A DNA stretch of 64,000 nt from Spiroplasma culicicola AES-1. Lineage in GTDB: Bacteria; Bacillota_I; Bacilli_A; Mycoplasmatales; Mycoplasmataceae. Positions 10,739-22,310 of the stretch are shown here, piece by piece. The notes under the pieces were generated by a model. It saw only the letters and a program-made list of their open reading frames with translations. It searched no databases and was not told the origin of the DNA. Position numbers and translations under genes: made by a program. The stretch covers positions 496,001 to 560,000 of the forward strand of contig NZ_CP006681.1 of NCBI RefSeq assembly GCF_000565175.1, read 5' to 3'. Positions within the stretch are counted from its first letter, which is position 1. Every line of letters starts with the position of its first letter.

Positions 10739-10767
10739 AAACCCCTTATTTATTGGGGTTTATTTTT
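10739..10767 (+). terminator. Rho-independent terminator
   Basis: AAACCCC pairs with GGGGTTT and is followed by a T-rich tail. Confidence 0.8.
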
Positions 10768-10818
10768 ATCTCTATTTTTGATATAATAAATTTATATTTT
10801 TTTGGGGGATAACAAATT

Positions 10819-11109
10819 ATGGCAATTAAAAGATTTGAAAAATCACCATTGTATGTAGAAATAATGTCAAATGGACAAGTAGTCTATGAACCATATTATA
10901 ACTATTTATTAGATGTTTTTGAAAAAGAACCAGAAAACAGAAAATACTTTTATGATGCAAAAATTGCAGATAAAGCAACAGAAGAAATGTTGCCAAGAAC
11001 TAAAATTAGTGTCGAACAAGCACATACAGTTATGAATCAATTAAATGCTCTTGATTGAGAGAAAAATTTAATTGAAATTGGTTTTTTATCAAATAAAGAA
11101 GAAAATTAA
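10819..11109 (+). CDS. Small conserved-looking hypothetical protein
   Basis: This encodes 96 residues, reading TGA at 11056 as Trp. The protein is acidic and soluble with two probable helices; SNGQVVYEPYYNYLLDVFEK and RTKISVEQAHTVMNQLNAL are the most ordered-looking parts. GGGGGAT upstream is the likely ribosome-binding site, G-rich for this genome. It precedes trmL by 46 bp and may be cotranscribed with it. I do not recognise the family. Confidence 0.8.
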
Positions 11110-11155
11110 TGGAGGGTTATGGCTCTCTTTTTATTTGAAAGGATGAATTAAAGTT

Positions 11156-11671
11156 ATGAGAAAAATAAATATTATTTTATTTGAACCAGAAATTGCAGAT
11201 AATGTTGGAGCTATTATGCGTACATGTGCTTTAACTAATGCAAAATTACATTTGATTGAACCATTTGGTTTTATTTTTGATAAAAGAAATTTTGCACGCA
11301 GTAGTGCAAATAACTTTGAAGGTTGTGAATATGTTCGCTATGATGATTGACAAGATTTTGTTGATCAAAATCCAAATGCTAATATTTTTTGTATGACTCG
11401 TTATGGTAAAAAACCAATTAGTGATTTTAATTTTGCACCAATTAATGAAGAAGTTTTTATTATGTTTGGTAAAGAATCAACTGGAATTCCAAAAGAGATT
11501 TTAAAAGCAAATCTTGAAAAATGCTTTAGAATTCCAATGGTAGCCTCTGGAAGAAGTTTAAATATTGCCAATAGTGTAGGAATTGCAACATACGAAGTTT
11601 TACGTCAATGAGATTATTTAGATTTAAGTCAAGTTGAAGTTGAAAAGGGTCAAGACTATTTAGATAAATAA
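11156..11671 (+). CDS. trmL: tRNA (cytidine/uridine-34 2'-O)-methyltransferase, SPOUT family
   Basis: This encodes 171 residues. The N-terminus INIILFEPEIADNVGAIMRT is the TrmL substrate motif (NxGxxxRT). The knotted SAM-binding region is seen in VFIMFGKESTGIPKE and in FRIPMVASGRSLNIANSVGI, which carries the SLN-NS motif of the SpoU family. It methylates the ribose of the wobble base in certain tRNA-Leu isoacceptors using S-adenosylmethionine. TGA at 11348 and 11609 are Trp. The ribosome-binding site is AAAGGA. Length and motifs fit TrmL rather than the longer TrmH or RlmB. Confidence 0.93.
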
Positions 11672-11727
11672 AATGTTTATAAGACATTTGTCTATATAAT
11701 AAATTAAGGAAATGAGGTACAGATTTT

Positions 11728-13089
11728 ATGAAATTTAGTGATTTTGGATTTAAAAAGTTTTTAAATGATGCATTAGATAAAATTGGTTTTTCAAAACCAA
11801 CAGGAATTCAACAAAAAGTTATTCCCTTATTAAAAAAACACAAATCAGTAATTGCTCAATCTCATACTGGAACTGGAAAAACTCATGCCTTTTTATTACC
11901 AATTTTAAATAATTTAGATTATTCAAGTAATAAAGTTCAATGTTTAATAATCACACCAACAAGAGAATTGGCACGTCAAATTTATGCCAATATTAAAGAA
12001 CTTTTAGCATTTAATCCAGAGGCTACAAGTGCAATTTATGTTGGAGGAGATGATGTTGAAAAACATCAAGATGGTTTAAAAAATAAACAACCAATGATTG
12101 TTGTAGGAACACCAACAAGATTAAGAGGTTTATATGATACCAATTATTTACAATTAACAACGACCAATTATGTTGTAATTGATGAATGTGACATGATTTT
12201 TGATTTAGGTTTTATTGATGATGTAGACTTTATGATTTCAAAAATTAATAAACAAGCAAATATCTCTTTATTTTCTGCCACAATTAATAATGCTATTAAA
12301 CCTTTTCTAACAAAATATTTATCTGGAAGTGTCTTTATTGAAAATATGGCCGATAAACCAAGTAATAAAAATATTGAACATATTTTAGTATGGACAAAAA
12401 ATCGTCAAAATAAAGAACTTATTAATTTAATTATTAGAAAAATAAATCCATATGTTGCTATGATTTTTGTTAATAGAAAAGATCAAATTAAAGAAATAAT
12501 TGGTTGATTAAATGAAGCTGGTATTAAAAATGTTGGTGAATTGCATGGAGATTTAGATCCAAGACAAAGAACAAACATGCAAAAAAGAATTCAAAATATG
12601 GAATTCAAATGAATTGTTGCCAGTGATGTTGCTGCAAGAGGAATTGATATTGATGGAGTAAGTCATATTATTTCAATTGATTTACCACGAGAATTGGACT
12701 ATTACATTCACAGAAGTGGACGAACTGGAAGAAATAATTATACTGGGCAAAGTTATGTCTTATTTAATTCAACAAATCAACATCAAATTGATGAATTAAA
12801 ATCAATGGGAATTGAGTTTTCAAATAAAAAGTTAGCCAATAATGATTTGGTAGATATTAATCCAAAAGTTAAGAAAAAAATTATTGATCCCAATAATCCT
12901 GTTGCTGTAGAAGAACAAAAAATAATTAGTAAATATAAAAAACAACCTGTAAAACCAGGATATAAAAAGAAAAGAAAAGCAGAAATTGATAAGCTTAAAA
13001 AAGATGTTAGAAGAAAACATATTAAAGAATCAATTGCAAAAATTAAAAAAGAAAAATATAAAAAACGTAGAGAAGAACTATTTGATTAA
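11728..13089 (+). CDS. DEAD-box RNA helicase (CshB-like)
   Basis: This encodes 453 residues. Motifs in order: Q motif (GFSKPTGIQ), I (SHTGTGKT), Ia (TPTREL), Ib (GTPTR), II (VIDECDM, a DECD variant of DEAD), III (SAT), IV region (AMIFVNRK), V ([12 protein letters not shown]) and VI ([10 protein letters not shown]). The C-terminal 60 residues are strongly basic and probably bind RNA. It should unwind RNA in ribosome assembly or mRNA turnover, powered by ATP. TGA codons at 12505 and 12610 are Trp. The DECD variant also occurs in other helicases of this branch, so activity is expected. Confidence 0.93.
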
Positions 13090-13117
13090 AAATGAACTTT
13101 TTTAAAAGTTCATTTTT
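13088..13117 (+). terminator. Rho-independent terminator
   Basis: AAAAATGAACTTTT pairs with AAAAGTTCATTTTT over a 2-nt loop immediately after the helicase gene. Confidence 0.8.
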
Positions 13118-13269
13118 AAATTTATAAGTTTATTTTAGTAGTATTTATTGTATTAATTTCTATATTAATTAAATATAAAATTTCTAAATATATAAATAAT
13201 TTTTGGAAAAAATTACCATTTAAGATAAAATTTAAATAGGGTTTGTCAGATTCTCAAAATATTTTTAAT

Positions 13270-13312
13270 TATAATATTTTGGCTGGCAGGGCGGGTATGT
13301 TGAAAGAAAGGT
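13270..13312 (+). promoter_or_regulatory. -10 box and G-rich leader element, copy 1
   Basis: TATAAT (13270-13275) is followed five bases later by a 32-nt element at 13281-13312. It contains GGCTGGCAGGGCGGGT, then GTTG, then the ribosome-binding stretch AAAGAAAGGT. The transcript would begin at or in the G-rich part. Near-identical elements precede the genes starting at 35076 and 39607. Four G-tracts could allow a two-layer G-quadruplex in the RNA; this is inference. Confidence 0.6.
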
Positions 13313-13319
13313 AAAAAAT

Positions 13320-14177
13320 ATGTTCAAATTATTAAGTTTAATTGGAGCTTTAGGACTTAGTGCAAGTTCAGGAGTTATTTTAACTCAAGGAGTTATGAAT
13401 AATCAAAATTATATGGAAACTGATTTCTATTGAGAAGAAGGACCATATGGAATAACAGAAGATGAAGAAATTGAAACTAATTTAATTGCAAATTTTGTAA
13501 AAGAATTAGCAATCTTTTTAGAAGAAAATAATCAAGAATTACAAAATATAACTGATGCAAAAATAAGATTAATGTCAACAGCAGAATCAACAGGACAAAC
13601 TGGTAACATTGTAAGAATGCTAGTTGACTTAATTGAAAATGGTGGAGAAATTGTTTCAGAGACATATCAAGCAAAACATGTAGAAGCAGGAAATTATTCA
13701 GTTAAATATTTATTAAACTATGTTTTACCAGATGGTTCTGAAAGACAAGTTAATTTAAATACTTATCCTACTTTATTTAATCAATATCAATTAGAAAATG
13801 GTGCTTGAAGACTTACTTTGGAATTTGAATATGTTGAGAAAGATATTAATGAAACTGAAGATCAATTTATTTCAAATATTGAATTACCAGATTTTGGAGT
13901 TCACTTCTATACACATCAAATTATAGATATGTTTAATAATCATGAACCATTTAATAATTCAGTAAAAGCAGTAATTGAAAAGCAAAAAGAAGTTAAATTA
14001 AAAGATATTCATTCAGTTAATGCATATAAAGCTATAAAAACTGAAGATTCATTTGCAATTGGTGATCAATATGATGTAATGGATTTAATTGAAGATGAAT
14101 ATTTATATATTTCATTTGAATCAAATAGTATTAGTGGAACATATAATATGTTAATTAAAAATGTTGATTTAAAATAA
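13320..14177 (+). CDS. Secreted non-lipoprotein, unknown function (G-rich leader family)
   Basis: This encodes 285 residues. The N-terminus MFKLLSLIGALGLSASSGVI is a signal peptide without a lipobox Cys, so the product should be cleaved and released or remain attached by the signal segment. The mature part is acidic with many beta-prone stretches (LNYVLPDGSERQVNLNTYP, YLYISFESNSISGTYNML). TGA at 13431 and 13806 are Trp. I recognise no domain. The start lies seven bases after AAAGAAAGGT, part of the G-rich leader shared with two other secreted proteins in this window, which suggests joint regulation. Confidence 0.82.
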
Positions 14178-14312
14178 TTTAATGTTTTAAAAAAATATTG
14201 AAAATAACTCTTACTTGGGAGTTATTTTTTTTATTTAATTGATATATCACTTGGTTATATCAACTTATTGTTTTATAATCATAATGATTTTTTTAAAGGG
14301 GAATAACAAAAC

Positions 14313-15878
14313 ATGGATATTACAGAAAGAATTAAAAAACTTATTGAAGCCATTTCATACCAAGTTTATGAAAAAGAAACTATTTTTAGATTAGCAATGT
14401 TGGCATTACTAGGAGAAGAGTCAATTTTCTTATTAGGAAAACCAGGAATTGCCAAGTCATTGATTTCACGTAGGATGAAATTTGCCATTAAAAACGGAAC
14501 AAATTTTGAATATTTAATGTCAAAATTCTCAACACCAGAAGAAATTTATGGCCCAATTGACTTAAGACTTTTAAAAGATGGTAAATATGTGCGTGTGGTT
14601 GATGGTTATCTTCCAGCTTCAAATATTGGTTTTTTAGATGAAATTTGAAAAGCTGGACCAAGTATTCAAAATACATTACTAACAATTATTAACGAAAAAA
14701 TCTTTAGAAATGGTGGAAAAGATATTAAAGTTCCATTAAAACTTTTAATATCTGCTTCCAATGAATTACCTGCAGAAGGTGAAGGATTAGAAGCCTTATT
14801 TGACCGTTTTATTATTAGATACATTGCAGAAGGTTTAAAAGAAAATGATAATTTTGAACAATTGTTAGATGGAGAATCATCACTTGATGTTGAAGTAGAT
14901 CCACGTCTTCAAATTTCAATTGAAGAACTTGAAGCATGAAAAAAACAAGTTCGTCAAGTAAGAATTAGTCGTAAATCACTTGATTTTATTCATTATTTTA
15001 GAAAAAAAATGAATGCAGAAACTCATGGTGAAGCTTATATTTCTGACCGTAGATGAAAGAAAATTTCAGGTTTAATGAAAACAAGTGCTTTTTATAATGG
15101 ACGTGCAGAAACAGATATTCCCGATTTATTTGTAATTCCTTATTGTATTTGAGATAACGAAGAACAAGATGAACAGTATACACAAATTTTTTATTCTGCC
15201 TTTTTAGAACAATTTGGATTAGAATGAAGAAATGAAAAAAGAAATCTATTAAATCAACTTGATGCTATGAATGGCCAAATTGGACAAGTTGAAGCTCAAT
15301 TTTTAAGATTAACTCCGTATGATTCACCATTTAAAGGAAATTTAAAAGGAACATATTATTTAATTAACTTCACTGATGGGGGAGACGAATACAGAGTTTG
15401 CTTTATATCAGCAGCTGATTGAAACAAAATCTCAAATCTTCCAAGTGAATCATTTGAAATTGATTTACATTTTGGACCAAATTTAAATAAGTATGTTGGA
15501 AGTCAAAAAATGCAAGTTAAAGCTTACAAATCAGATCAAATCTTATTTGTAGCTGAAAACAAACGTTATCAAATTCAAAATGATAATCCTACAGAATTTA
15601 ATAACCAAATGGTTGGATTAAGTCAACAAGTGGCAGAAATTGAAAAACAAGTTAAAGAAGTTTCTGCAAAAATGTTTAAAGAATATAAAAAATATACAAA
15701 TATGAATTGTGTTTTCTTTGAAGATATTTATGATGAAAAAATTGCAGAAGCATTTGATACAGTATCTAAAAAGAAAAAAGCAAAAAATGATGCATTAGAT
15801 GCAGATGCAGAAAGTTTTAATCAACAAGAACAAGAACGTAATGCTTTAGCTGAAGCAGATCTTGAATTTGGAATTTAA
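14313..15878 (+). CDS. MoxR-family AAA ATPase (RavA-like)
   Basis: This encodes 521 residues. The Walker A motif is LLGKPGIAKSLISRR, typical of RavA/MoxR proteins. Walker B follows as NIGFLDEIWK and sensor 1 as LLISASNELP; an arginine-finger region reads ALFDRFIIR. The C-terminal half has a RavA-like LARA/discontinuous region and an acidic coiled tail (ALAEADLEFGI). It probably acts as a chaperone-like ATPase together with the VWA protein encoded 31 bp downstream, remodelling a still unknown client. Several TGA codons are Trp. It starts an operon of three genes. Confidence 0.88.
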
Positions 15879-15909
15879 TAACTAAATATTTTAAAAGAAG
15901 GTGATTATT

Positions 15910-17580
15910 ATGCAATTTGATATGGACAAACCGGTCAATGAAATTAAAAAAGAAATTGAACGTTTAAGACAAAAAGATTTACATAATAGTGCCTTTTTAG
16001 CATTTAAAAAGGATCACGAATATGCAGCAGAACAGTTGGATGACAAAATCAACAATTTTTATAGTGCTTCAAGTATGTCAACAATTTCTCAAATTAAATT
16101 GCCAGAACCCATTAGAAAAGAAATCATTTACTATAACTATGTTTCAGATAACTTTGATGAAGTTGAATTTGCCAAAAAATTAAACTTTATTCAAGAAAAA
16201 CTTGTTGAATTTGATTCACCATTTTCAACTTACATTGATACAATGCGTTGAAAAATTGAAAATGGTTATTTTGAATTAAAGGGAAGAGATTGATTAACAG
16301 AGTTTTTTAGAACTTGAACCTTTATGTTAACTAAAAGAATCCTTGATTTTCGTTTAAAAACAGTTGAAGATTTGCGATATAACTATTTAGTTGAAATTTA
16401 TGCCATTATTAAAAACTATGGTAAATATGCCAAAATTTATAAAACAATGTATGATGTTTTTGGCAAGATTGCCAATGTTGAAGATGAATTAAAAAACCAA
16501 AATATTGAATCAATTTCAAGATTTGCAGAATTTTTATATAAAGATCCCAGTATTTTAAGAATTGCTGAACTTTTAGGACGACTAAATGGTGAAGATGATA
16601 TTATGGAAGTCAATATTACAGAGCAAATTACAACTTATCCTACTCAAGTAAAGTTACCTTACAACCCTGAAGAATTAGTAGGGGTTACCATGTCAAAAGA
16701 CATCGAAAGATTATTACCAATGGAATTGGCAAATTTATTTGATCCTGAATTAGAAATTGTGTTTTATAAAAAGTTTGTTGAATCACAATTACAAGCATTC
16801 TTATTTGAATCAAATGAAACTATTATTGAACATGAAATTGAAGAAGTTGAATATGAAGCACCAATTCCTTTAGAACAAGGTAAATTTATTATTTGTATTG
16901 ATACTTCAAGTTCAATGGAGGGCGCAGGAGAATATATTGCTAAATCTTTGGCAATCGCTGTTGCCAAAGTGGCGTTAAAAGAAAATCGAGATTTAGTCTT
17001 TGTAAACTTTGCCAATCAACATGTTGATGAATTTGAAGTCAATGGAAGAACTGTAAATATTCAAAAAATGTTAGAGTTTTTAGCAAAATCTTTCTACGGA
17101 AGAACAAATTCAAAACCAGCTTTTCAAAAAGTAATTGATAAAATGAATTCAGAAAATTATCGTCGTGCAGATTTATTAATGATTTCTGACTTTATGATGG
17201 ACTCATTGCCAAATTCAACTAGAGTAAAGATTGCAGATTTAAAAGATAACTACAATCGTTTCCATTCATTGGTTGTAGGAACAATGCCCAATGTTGAAAC
17301 TCAGGATGTCTTTGATAATGTTATGTATTATGATCCAAATGATCCTTATTCAACTCAACAAATTGTTAAATCTTTAAATGAAACATTACGTGATTTACGT
17401 GAATTAAAAGATGAAGAAGCAGCTTATCGAGATGAGCAAATTTCTGAATTAAATAAGATTCGTGATAAAAAACGTATGCGTGATGTTCACAAAGATAGTC
17501 CTAAATCTAAAAAATTGGAAAAAGCAAAACAAAAAGCCAAAGATCTTGAAAAGAAACGTCAGAATTTATATGGAAATTAA
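15910..17580 (+). CDS. VWA-domain protein (ViaA-like partner of RavA)
   Basis: This encodes 556 residues. The C-terminal von Willebrand A domain starts near residue 325: FIICIDTSSSMEG contains the metal-site DxSxS at about residue 331. FYGRTNSKPAFQKVID and LLMISDFMMDS supply the later Thr and Asp positions. The N-terminal 320 residues are helical. The last 60 residues are basic and coiled (KKLEKAKQKAKDLEKKRQ). ATG at 15910 follows AAGAAGGTG; an upstream in-frame GTG at 15901 is part of that site. The pairing with the RavA-like gene is the known RavA-ViaA arrangement. Confidence 0.87.
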
Positions 17581-17594
17581 GGAGAATTATACTT

Positions 17595-17957
17595 ATGGAA
17601 GTTAGAGAAAAAGCCAATATATTAATGGTTTATTTAAATAAAGATGAAGAACTAATTACATCACTTCAAGAAGTTATTAGAAAATATATGTTAATTGATG
17701 CAAAAGTTTCGGGGCATGGTTTTTTTAATAGAATTGAATATGGTATTTTAACTCAATCAGATCCAATTTTCTTTTCAAAAAATTTAGTTGAAAAATTTGT
17801 AACTTCAACAATTTTATATGGAGTAATTGATAATCGTGAATTATCTTTAAATATCAATGCAATTGATGAAGATAAAACAGCTCATTTAGGTAAGCTAATT
17901 TCAGCCCATTGTGAATTAGAAACAATTATTATTTTAGATATTTGAAAAACTGAATAG
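17595..17957 (+). CDS. PPC/DUF296-domain protein
   Basis: This encodes 120 residues, the size of a stand-alone PPC (plant and prokaryote conserved) domain. The C-terminal HLGKLISAHCELETIIILDI matches the family end. TGA at 17943 is Trp. In bacteria these trimeric proteins are often found alone and their role is poorly known; some are described as DNA-binding. It ends the RavA-ViaA operon, 14 bp after the VWA gene, followed by a strong terminator. Confidence 0.75.
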
Positions 17958-17960
17958 TAT

Positions 17961-17997
17961 AAAAAGCATAACTTTATTTCAAAGTTATGCTTTTTTT
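17961..17997 (+). terminator. Rho-independent terminator
   Basis: A perfect 15-bp stem (AAAAAGCATAACTTT / AAAGTTATGCTTTTT) is followed by more T residues. Confidence 0.9.
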
Positions 17998-18094
17998 ATA
18001 ATTTAATATTTTTTTTATTATATAAAACAACTTTTATATAAAAGTGAAATTTGATTATCTTCTATATCATTTTAATATAAGGAGAATAAGAAGT

Positions 18095-19045
18095 ATGTTT
18101 AAGAAATTAGACGATAAAAAGAAAAAGATTTCATTTTATACCACTCTTGGAATAATACTTAGCTATATACTTTTAAATTTTGGACTTTTAATTCCTGGAC
18201 CTGGAGTTGAAAGTTTAAAATTTATTAATAGTGTTGAAAAAAACATGAAAAAAGTTATGCCAAAAGGTAAGTTTGTTCTAGATGGAGAAGACAAATTATA
18301 TTCAGCAATTATGAATGTTTCGATTAGAAGTTCATATATTTCAGATATTAAATCAACAATTAATTATAATGATATATCTGCAAATGTTGAAAAACAAGTT
18401 GAAGAATATACAGATTTTGCAAATCAATGATTTGATAATAAATGGGGTCAAGCTATTGAACAAAAACAAAATATCGATTTATATGATGTGGGTATGGATA
18501 TTATTGAATATGATATGGCAATTGCAGAAAAATATCACAACTATGGATTAGTAAATCCAGGAATCACTTGATTATTTAAAGGCGGATTTAAAGATGCCTT
18601 TAGTAAAGATTTTTATAGTTATGTATTAAAAATGCAAACTTTTATTGACCAAGAAACATATGAACAGTTGTTATCATGAACTGGTCCAGGATTAACTGGA
18701 ATGGATGTGCAACATTCAACTTCATGATATATCGTAAATAATAAAGTTTGATTCTTTAATCAACAAATTGAATCAATCAAATATGCTCTTACAGCAGTAC
18801 CAACTCATTCACCATTTATTAATAAAGATTTAACAGTTGACAATATTAGTGAACATTTAGATGTTGATGATTTCTATCATCCCAATTTTACTTCAGGAGT
18901 AAATCAAATGAGAGCTGCAATTGTCTTTCTATTTTGACAACCATTTTTAATTGCAGGTGCAATTATTATTATGTGAAATACTAAACCAGCTAAAAAAGTA
19001 AAAGAAACAAAAGTAAAAACAGTTAAAAAGGAGGTTAAAAAATAA
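18095..19045 (+). CDS. Hypothetical membrane protein with a large extracellular part
   Basis: This encodes 316 residues. A basic N-terminus precedes one membrane segment (LGIILSYILLNFGLLIP), about 230 residues likely to lie outside follow, and a second membrane segment (FLFWQPFLIAGAIIIMW) comes before a Lys-rich cytoplasmic tail. ATG at 18095 has the site AAGGAG 10 nt upstream; an in-frame ATG at 18044 lacks one. Its stop overlaps the start of the GDSL lipoprotein gene by one base, so the two are coupled. I do not recognise the family; its neighbours suggest a surface role. Confidence 0.82.
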
Positions 19046-20292
19046 TGAAAAAATTATTAGCATTTTTATCTTCAGTAAGTATTGCAACTCCAATTGCAAT
19101 TAATGTTGTGGCATGTGTTCCTCAAGATAAAAATCTATTAGATCCTCTTGCCTTAAAAAATATTGGAACTGATATTGATACATCAAAAGCAGTTGATACA
19201 AGTATTAAGGGCCAAAAGATTACAAACTTCTTTAATTTAGGAGATAGTTTAAGTGATACTGGTGGAAAAGAATTAGTAGATTTTGAAAAAAGTGGAGGTA
19301 AATCTAAAACTGTTTTGGCAGGTCTTTATGATCAAACCTATAAATCATTTTCAAATGGAGCTCCAGCGGGTGCTGTTTTAAATGACTTATTGGGATTTGA
19401 GCAAATGAATGCAGGAACAGAATGAACTCAAACAATTACAAGAGAAGCACAACAAAGAAACTTCTCAATTGGGGGAGCAACTGTTTCAAATCCATTACTT
19501 TTAAGTTCAAAAACTGGCTATGTTAGTCTTGAAAAGCAAGCAAGAGCTCTTGTTGCTAAACAAAAATTAAATAAAGATGATTTAGTTTATATTGATATTG
19601 GGGGAAATGACTTGTTTGTAATTGCGATTACAATGATTGCACAAGAAGCAGGGATTCCAATTCAATTAGTTCAATCAGCAGAAGAAATTTTAAAAGCAGC
19701 ACAAGAGAATTTTAGAGAAGCTATTTTTACATTATTAAATAATGGTGCTAGAAAAATTGTCTTTTTATATCCCCCAGATGTTACTTCAACACCAATGTTA
19801 TATAAATTAACACATGATTTTAGTGACCCTACTAAGTCTTGATCTGAAATGCTTTTAAATGATATTGGTACCAAGATTAAAGATATTGGTTTTTCATTAA
19901 TTGATCGCTTTACAACAGAAATTAATCGAGCACAAGCCATTTATCCAAATACTATTGCAACATATTATTTATACGACACAGGTTTTGAAACTGTAATGAA
20001 AGCATTTGAACAAAATTTAATAGCTCAAAATCCAGAATGAATTGAAGGAGAAGACTACTTTATGACAGTTGGATGAACTGGGGGAGCAAAAACTACAAAA
20101 GATACAGATGAAAATGGTGTAGAAATTACAACAATGACAGCTGTTTATGAAATTGATGAAAACCACCCAGAAGAATTTGAAAATCAACCAGAAAGATATT
20201 TTTTCTTTGATAATGTTCATCCAACTAAATGAGTTCATGAATATATGGGAAATGAATTGTATAATGCAATTCAAAAGGCGGGGTGAATTTAA
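19045..20292 (+). CDS. GDSL/SGNH-family hydrolase lipoprotein
   Basis: This encodes 415 residues. The lipoprotein signal ends at VVAC with Cys24. FNLGDSLSDTGG is block I with the nucleophile Ser, NFSIGGATVSN holds the block II Gly, YIDIGGNDLF is block III, and FFDNVHPTKWVHEY gives the catalytic Asp and His of block V. All four SGNH positions are therefore present. It probably cleaves esters, such as host or own lipids, at the cell surface. Several TGA codons are Trp. It overlaps the upstream membrane-protein gene by one base and is followed one base later by another lipoprotein gene. Confidence 0.92.
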
Positions 20293-20293
20293 G

Positions 20294-22171
20294 ATGAAAA
20301 AATTATTATTAAGTTTAAGTGCCTTATCAATTTCGACTGGATCAGTATTTAGTGTAATTTCATGTGGAAATGATAATTTTCAAAAACAACAAAAATATAT
20401 TAGTATTGATAATTTAGATATTATTTTAAATCAAGTTTCTAAAGCAGTTTATTTAAATGAAACAAAAGATTATGATTCAAATTATTTGATGAATACTTAT
20501 GTTCAACCTAAACAAATTAAAGATATAACAGACAAACCATTAGATATAAATGATGAATTTACAAGAAATTTCTATTTTAATGAGATGTTTAATAAATACT
20601 TTAAAACTGATTATTTACCAGAAGCATATCTTGATGGTATAAAGCCTCAATCAAAAGGGCTGCTAGATGTAATTGCAAATTTATTTAAATTGATGTTTGG
20701 TTTTATCGATAACGATGGTTTAAAAACTCTTTATGATTTATTTAATAAATTAGGATTGTCAAAGATGTTGCCAGAAGAATTACTTACATTTGCAAATGGT
20801 CTATTATCTAAAGAAGACATTGCCGCTTTTGCAAATGCCTTTGATGATAGTATTTATGAAGGTTTAACATATCAAGAAACTTTAGATAGTTCAATTATTG
20901 GGTTAGTAAATGCTTTTAATAAATTGACTCAAAATGAAGAAATGTTTGATTATTCTTCAAAAGAAAACGTTGAAAAAAATATTACCCCAGCATTAGAAAG
21001 TTTACAATCTAATTTTAAAGATATTAAAAATCTTAAATTAGATATTTTAGAAGATATGGGAGTATTTGCAGAAATCTTGAGATTTGCAAGAACAATGATT
21101 ATTTATGTGAATCAGTTTGACTATACTCAAGAATTAAAATGAGATCAAATACAAACAATCAGAAATAAAACATTTGCTGCAACAGAAGTTGATTTAAAGA
21201 AATTTCTTTCTCAAGTAAATACAGCTATGAGTGATGAAACTGGAGAAACAACTAGAAGAGTTGTTGCTTCAATGTTTCAAACTCATGAAGAATCAAGAAT
21301 ATGAAATAAAAATCCGTTATTTCCTTCTACAATTAAAAGTCTTGCTGATAATACAATTTATAATGAAGGATTTGGTGGGTTATTTAAGTCAATTATTAAT
21401 GGTTTAATAGAACCAATTAATTTAATTGGCTTAAACATTAATGTTGGTTCAGCAATTATGGATTTTATTGATTTATCAAATTCTAATATAAAAATTGGAA
21501 CATTATGAAAAACATTATTATCAACTATTGCTAGTTCAATGCCAGAAAAATTAGGTAAAACAATTCAATCTGAAGAATTTATGAATGATTTCTTTGCATC
21601 AATTTATAATGGACAAGTTTTTAAAGACAATATGGGCTTTAATTTAAACAGTTTATTTGATAAAAAAACAATTGGTTATAAGGAAACAAAATTATCAATT
21701 CGAGAAATGATTAAGGAAATGAATGATTCATTAGTAAATTCAACACTTGCAATCGATAATCAAACACTTGCAAATATTTTTGAAGCATTAAATTTTGAGA
21801 TAGAATACAATGGTGTAACTTCAACTGTCTTTGATCATGCTACAAAAAATAAGGATAATTTTTTAGAAATTTTAAATACAAAAGTAATTGATAACCAATC
21901 AACACTTAATTTTGTAGATAAAACATTAAAAGATTTAGCTGGATTTAAAGATATTTTCTCATTTACTCAAATTTGAGAAGCAGAACTTGAAAAAGATATA
22001 GAAGATTCAAAAAAAGCATTTGAAATTGATTTTAATTCTTTAAATTCAACACAAATAAAAGTTGAAGACTATAATTTTGAATACCAAATAAATGACTCAA
22101 AAATTTTAATGAACTTAATTTTGAAAAATGATTATTTTGAAATTAAAAATATTCAAATTTCTAACTTATAA
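20294..22171 (+). CDS. Large lipoprotein, possibly of the MOLPALP mollicute family
   Basis: This encodes 625 residues with TGA codons at 21140, 21302, 21506 and 21974 read as Trp. MKKLLLSLSALSISTGSVFS ends in VISC with Cys24. The mature protein is helical and Leu/Asn/Lys-rich, with early SKAVYLNETKDYDSNYLMN and later long amphipathic stretches. Size, position and this early segment resemble the lineage-specific mollicute lipoprotein family called MOLPALP, but that match is from memory. It begins one base after the GDSL lipoprotein stop and ends the three-gene operon. Confidence 0.85.
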
Positions 22172-22232
22172 TATGAATACTGTAAAAAAATGCAATAAAT
22201 AGTAAAAAACTATTCTAAATGTGTTTTTTTAG

Positions 22233-22304
22233 TATAATAAAATTAATCTTTATATATGCAAAAGAACACATATTATAGAGGTAGAAAACGGAAAATATGA
22301 GGTG
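22233..22304 (+). promoter_or_regulatory. Promoter and leader of the nucleosidase-fold gene
   Basis: TATAAT is at 22233-22238. The leader contains a 17-codon basic open frame (22256-22309; YYRGRKRKIWGD at its end) whose TAG lies one base before the next ATG. The strong site GAGGTG (22299-22304) for the main gene sits inside it. A coupling role is conjecture, because the small frame has no ribosome-binding site of its own. Confidence 0.4.
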
Positions 22305-22310
22305 ACTAGA

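Noticed and set aside
11107-11135. Terminator between the 96-residue gene and trmL
   Set aside because: GGAGGG...CTCTC with T residues gives only a weak, partly mismatched stem; the genes may be cotranscribed.
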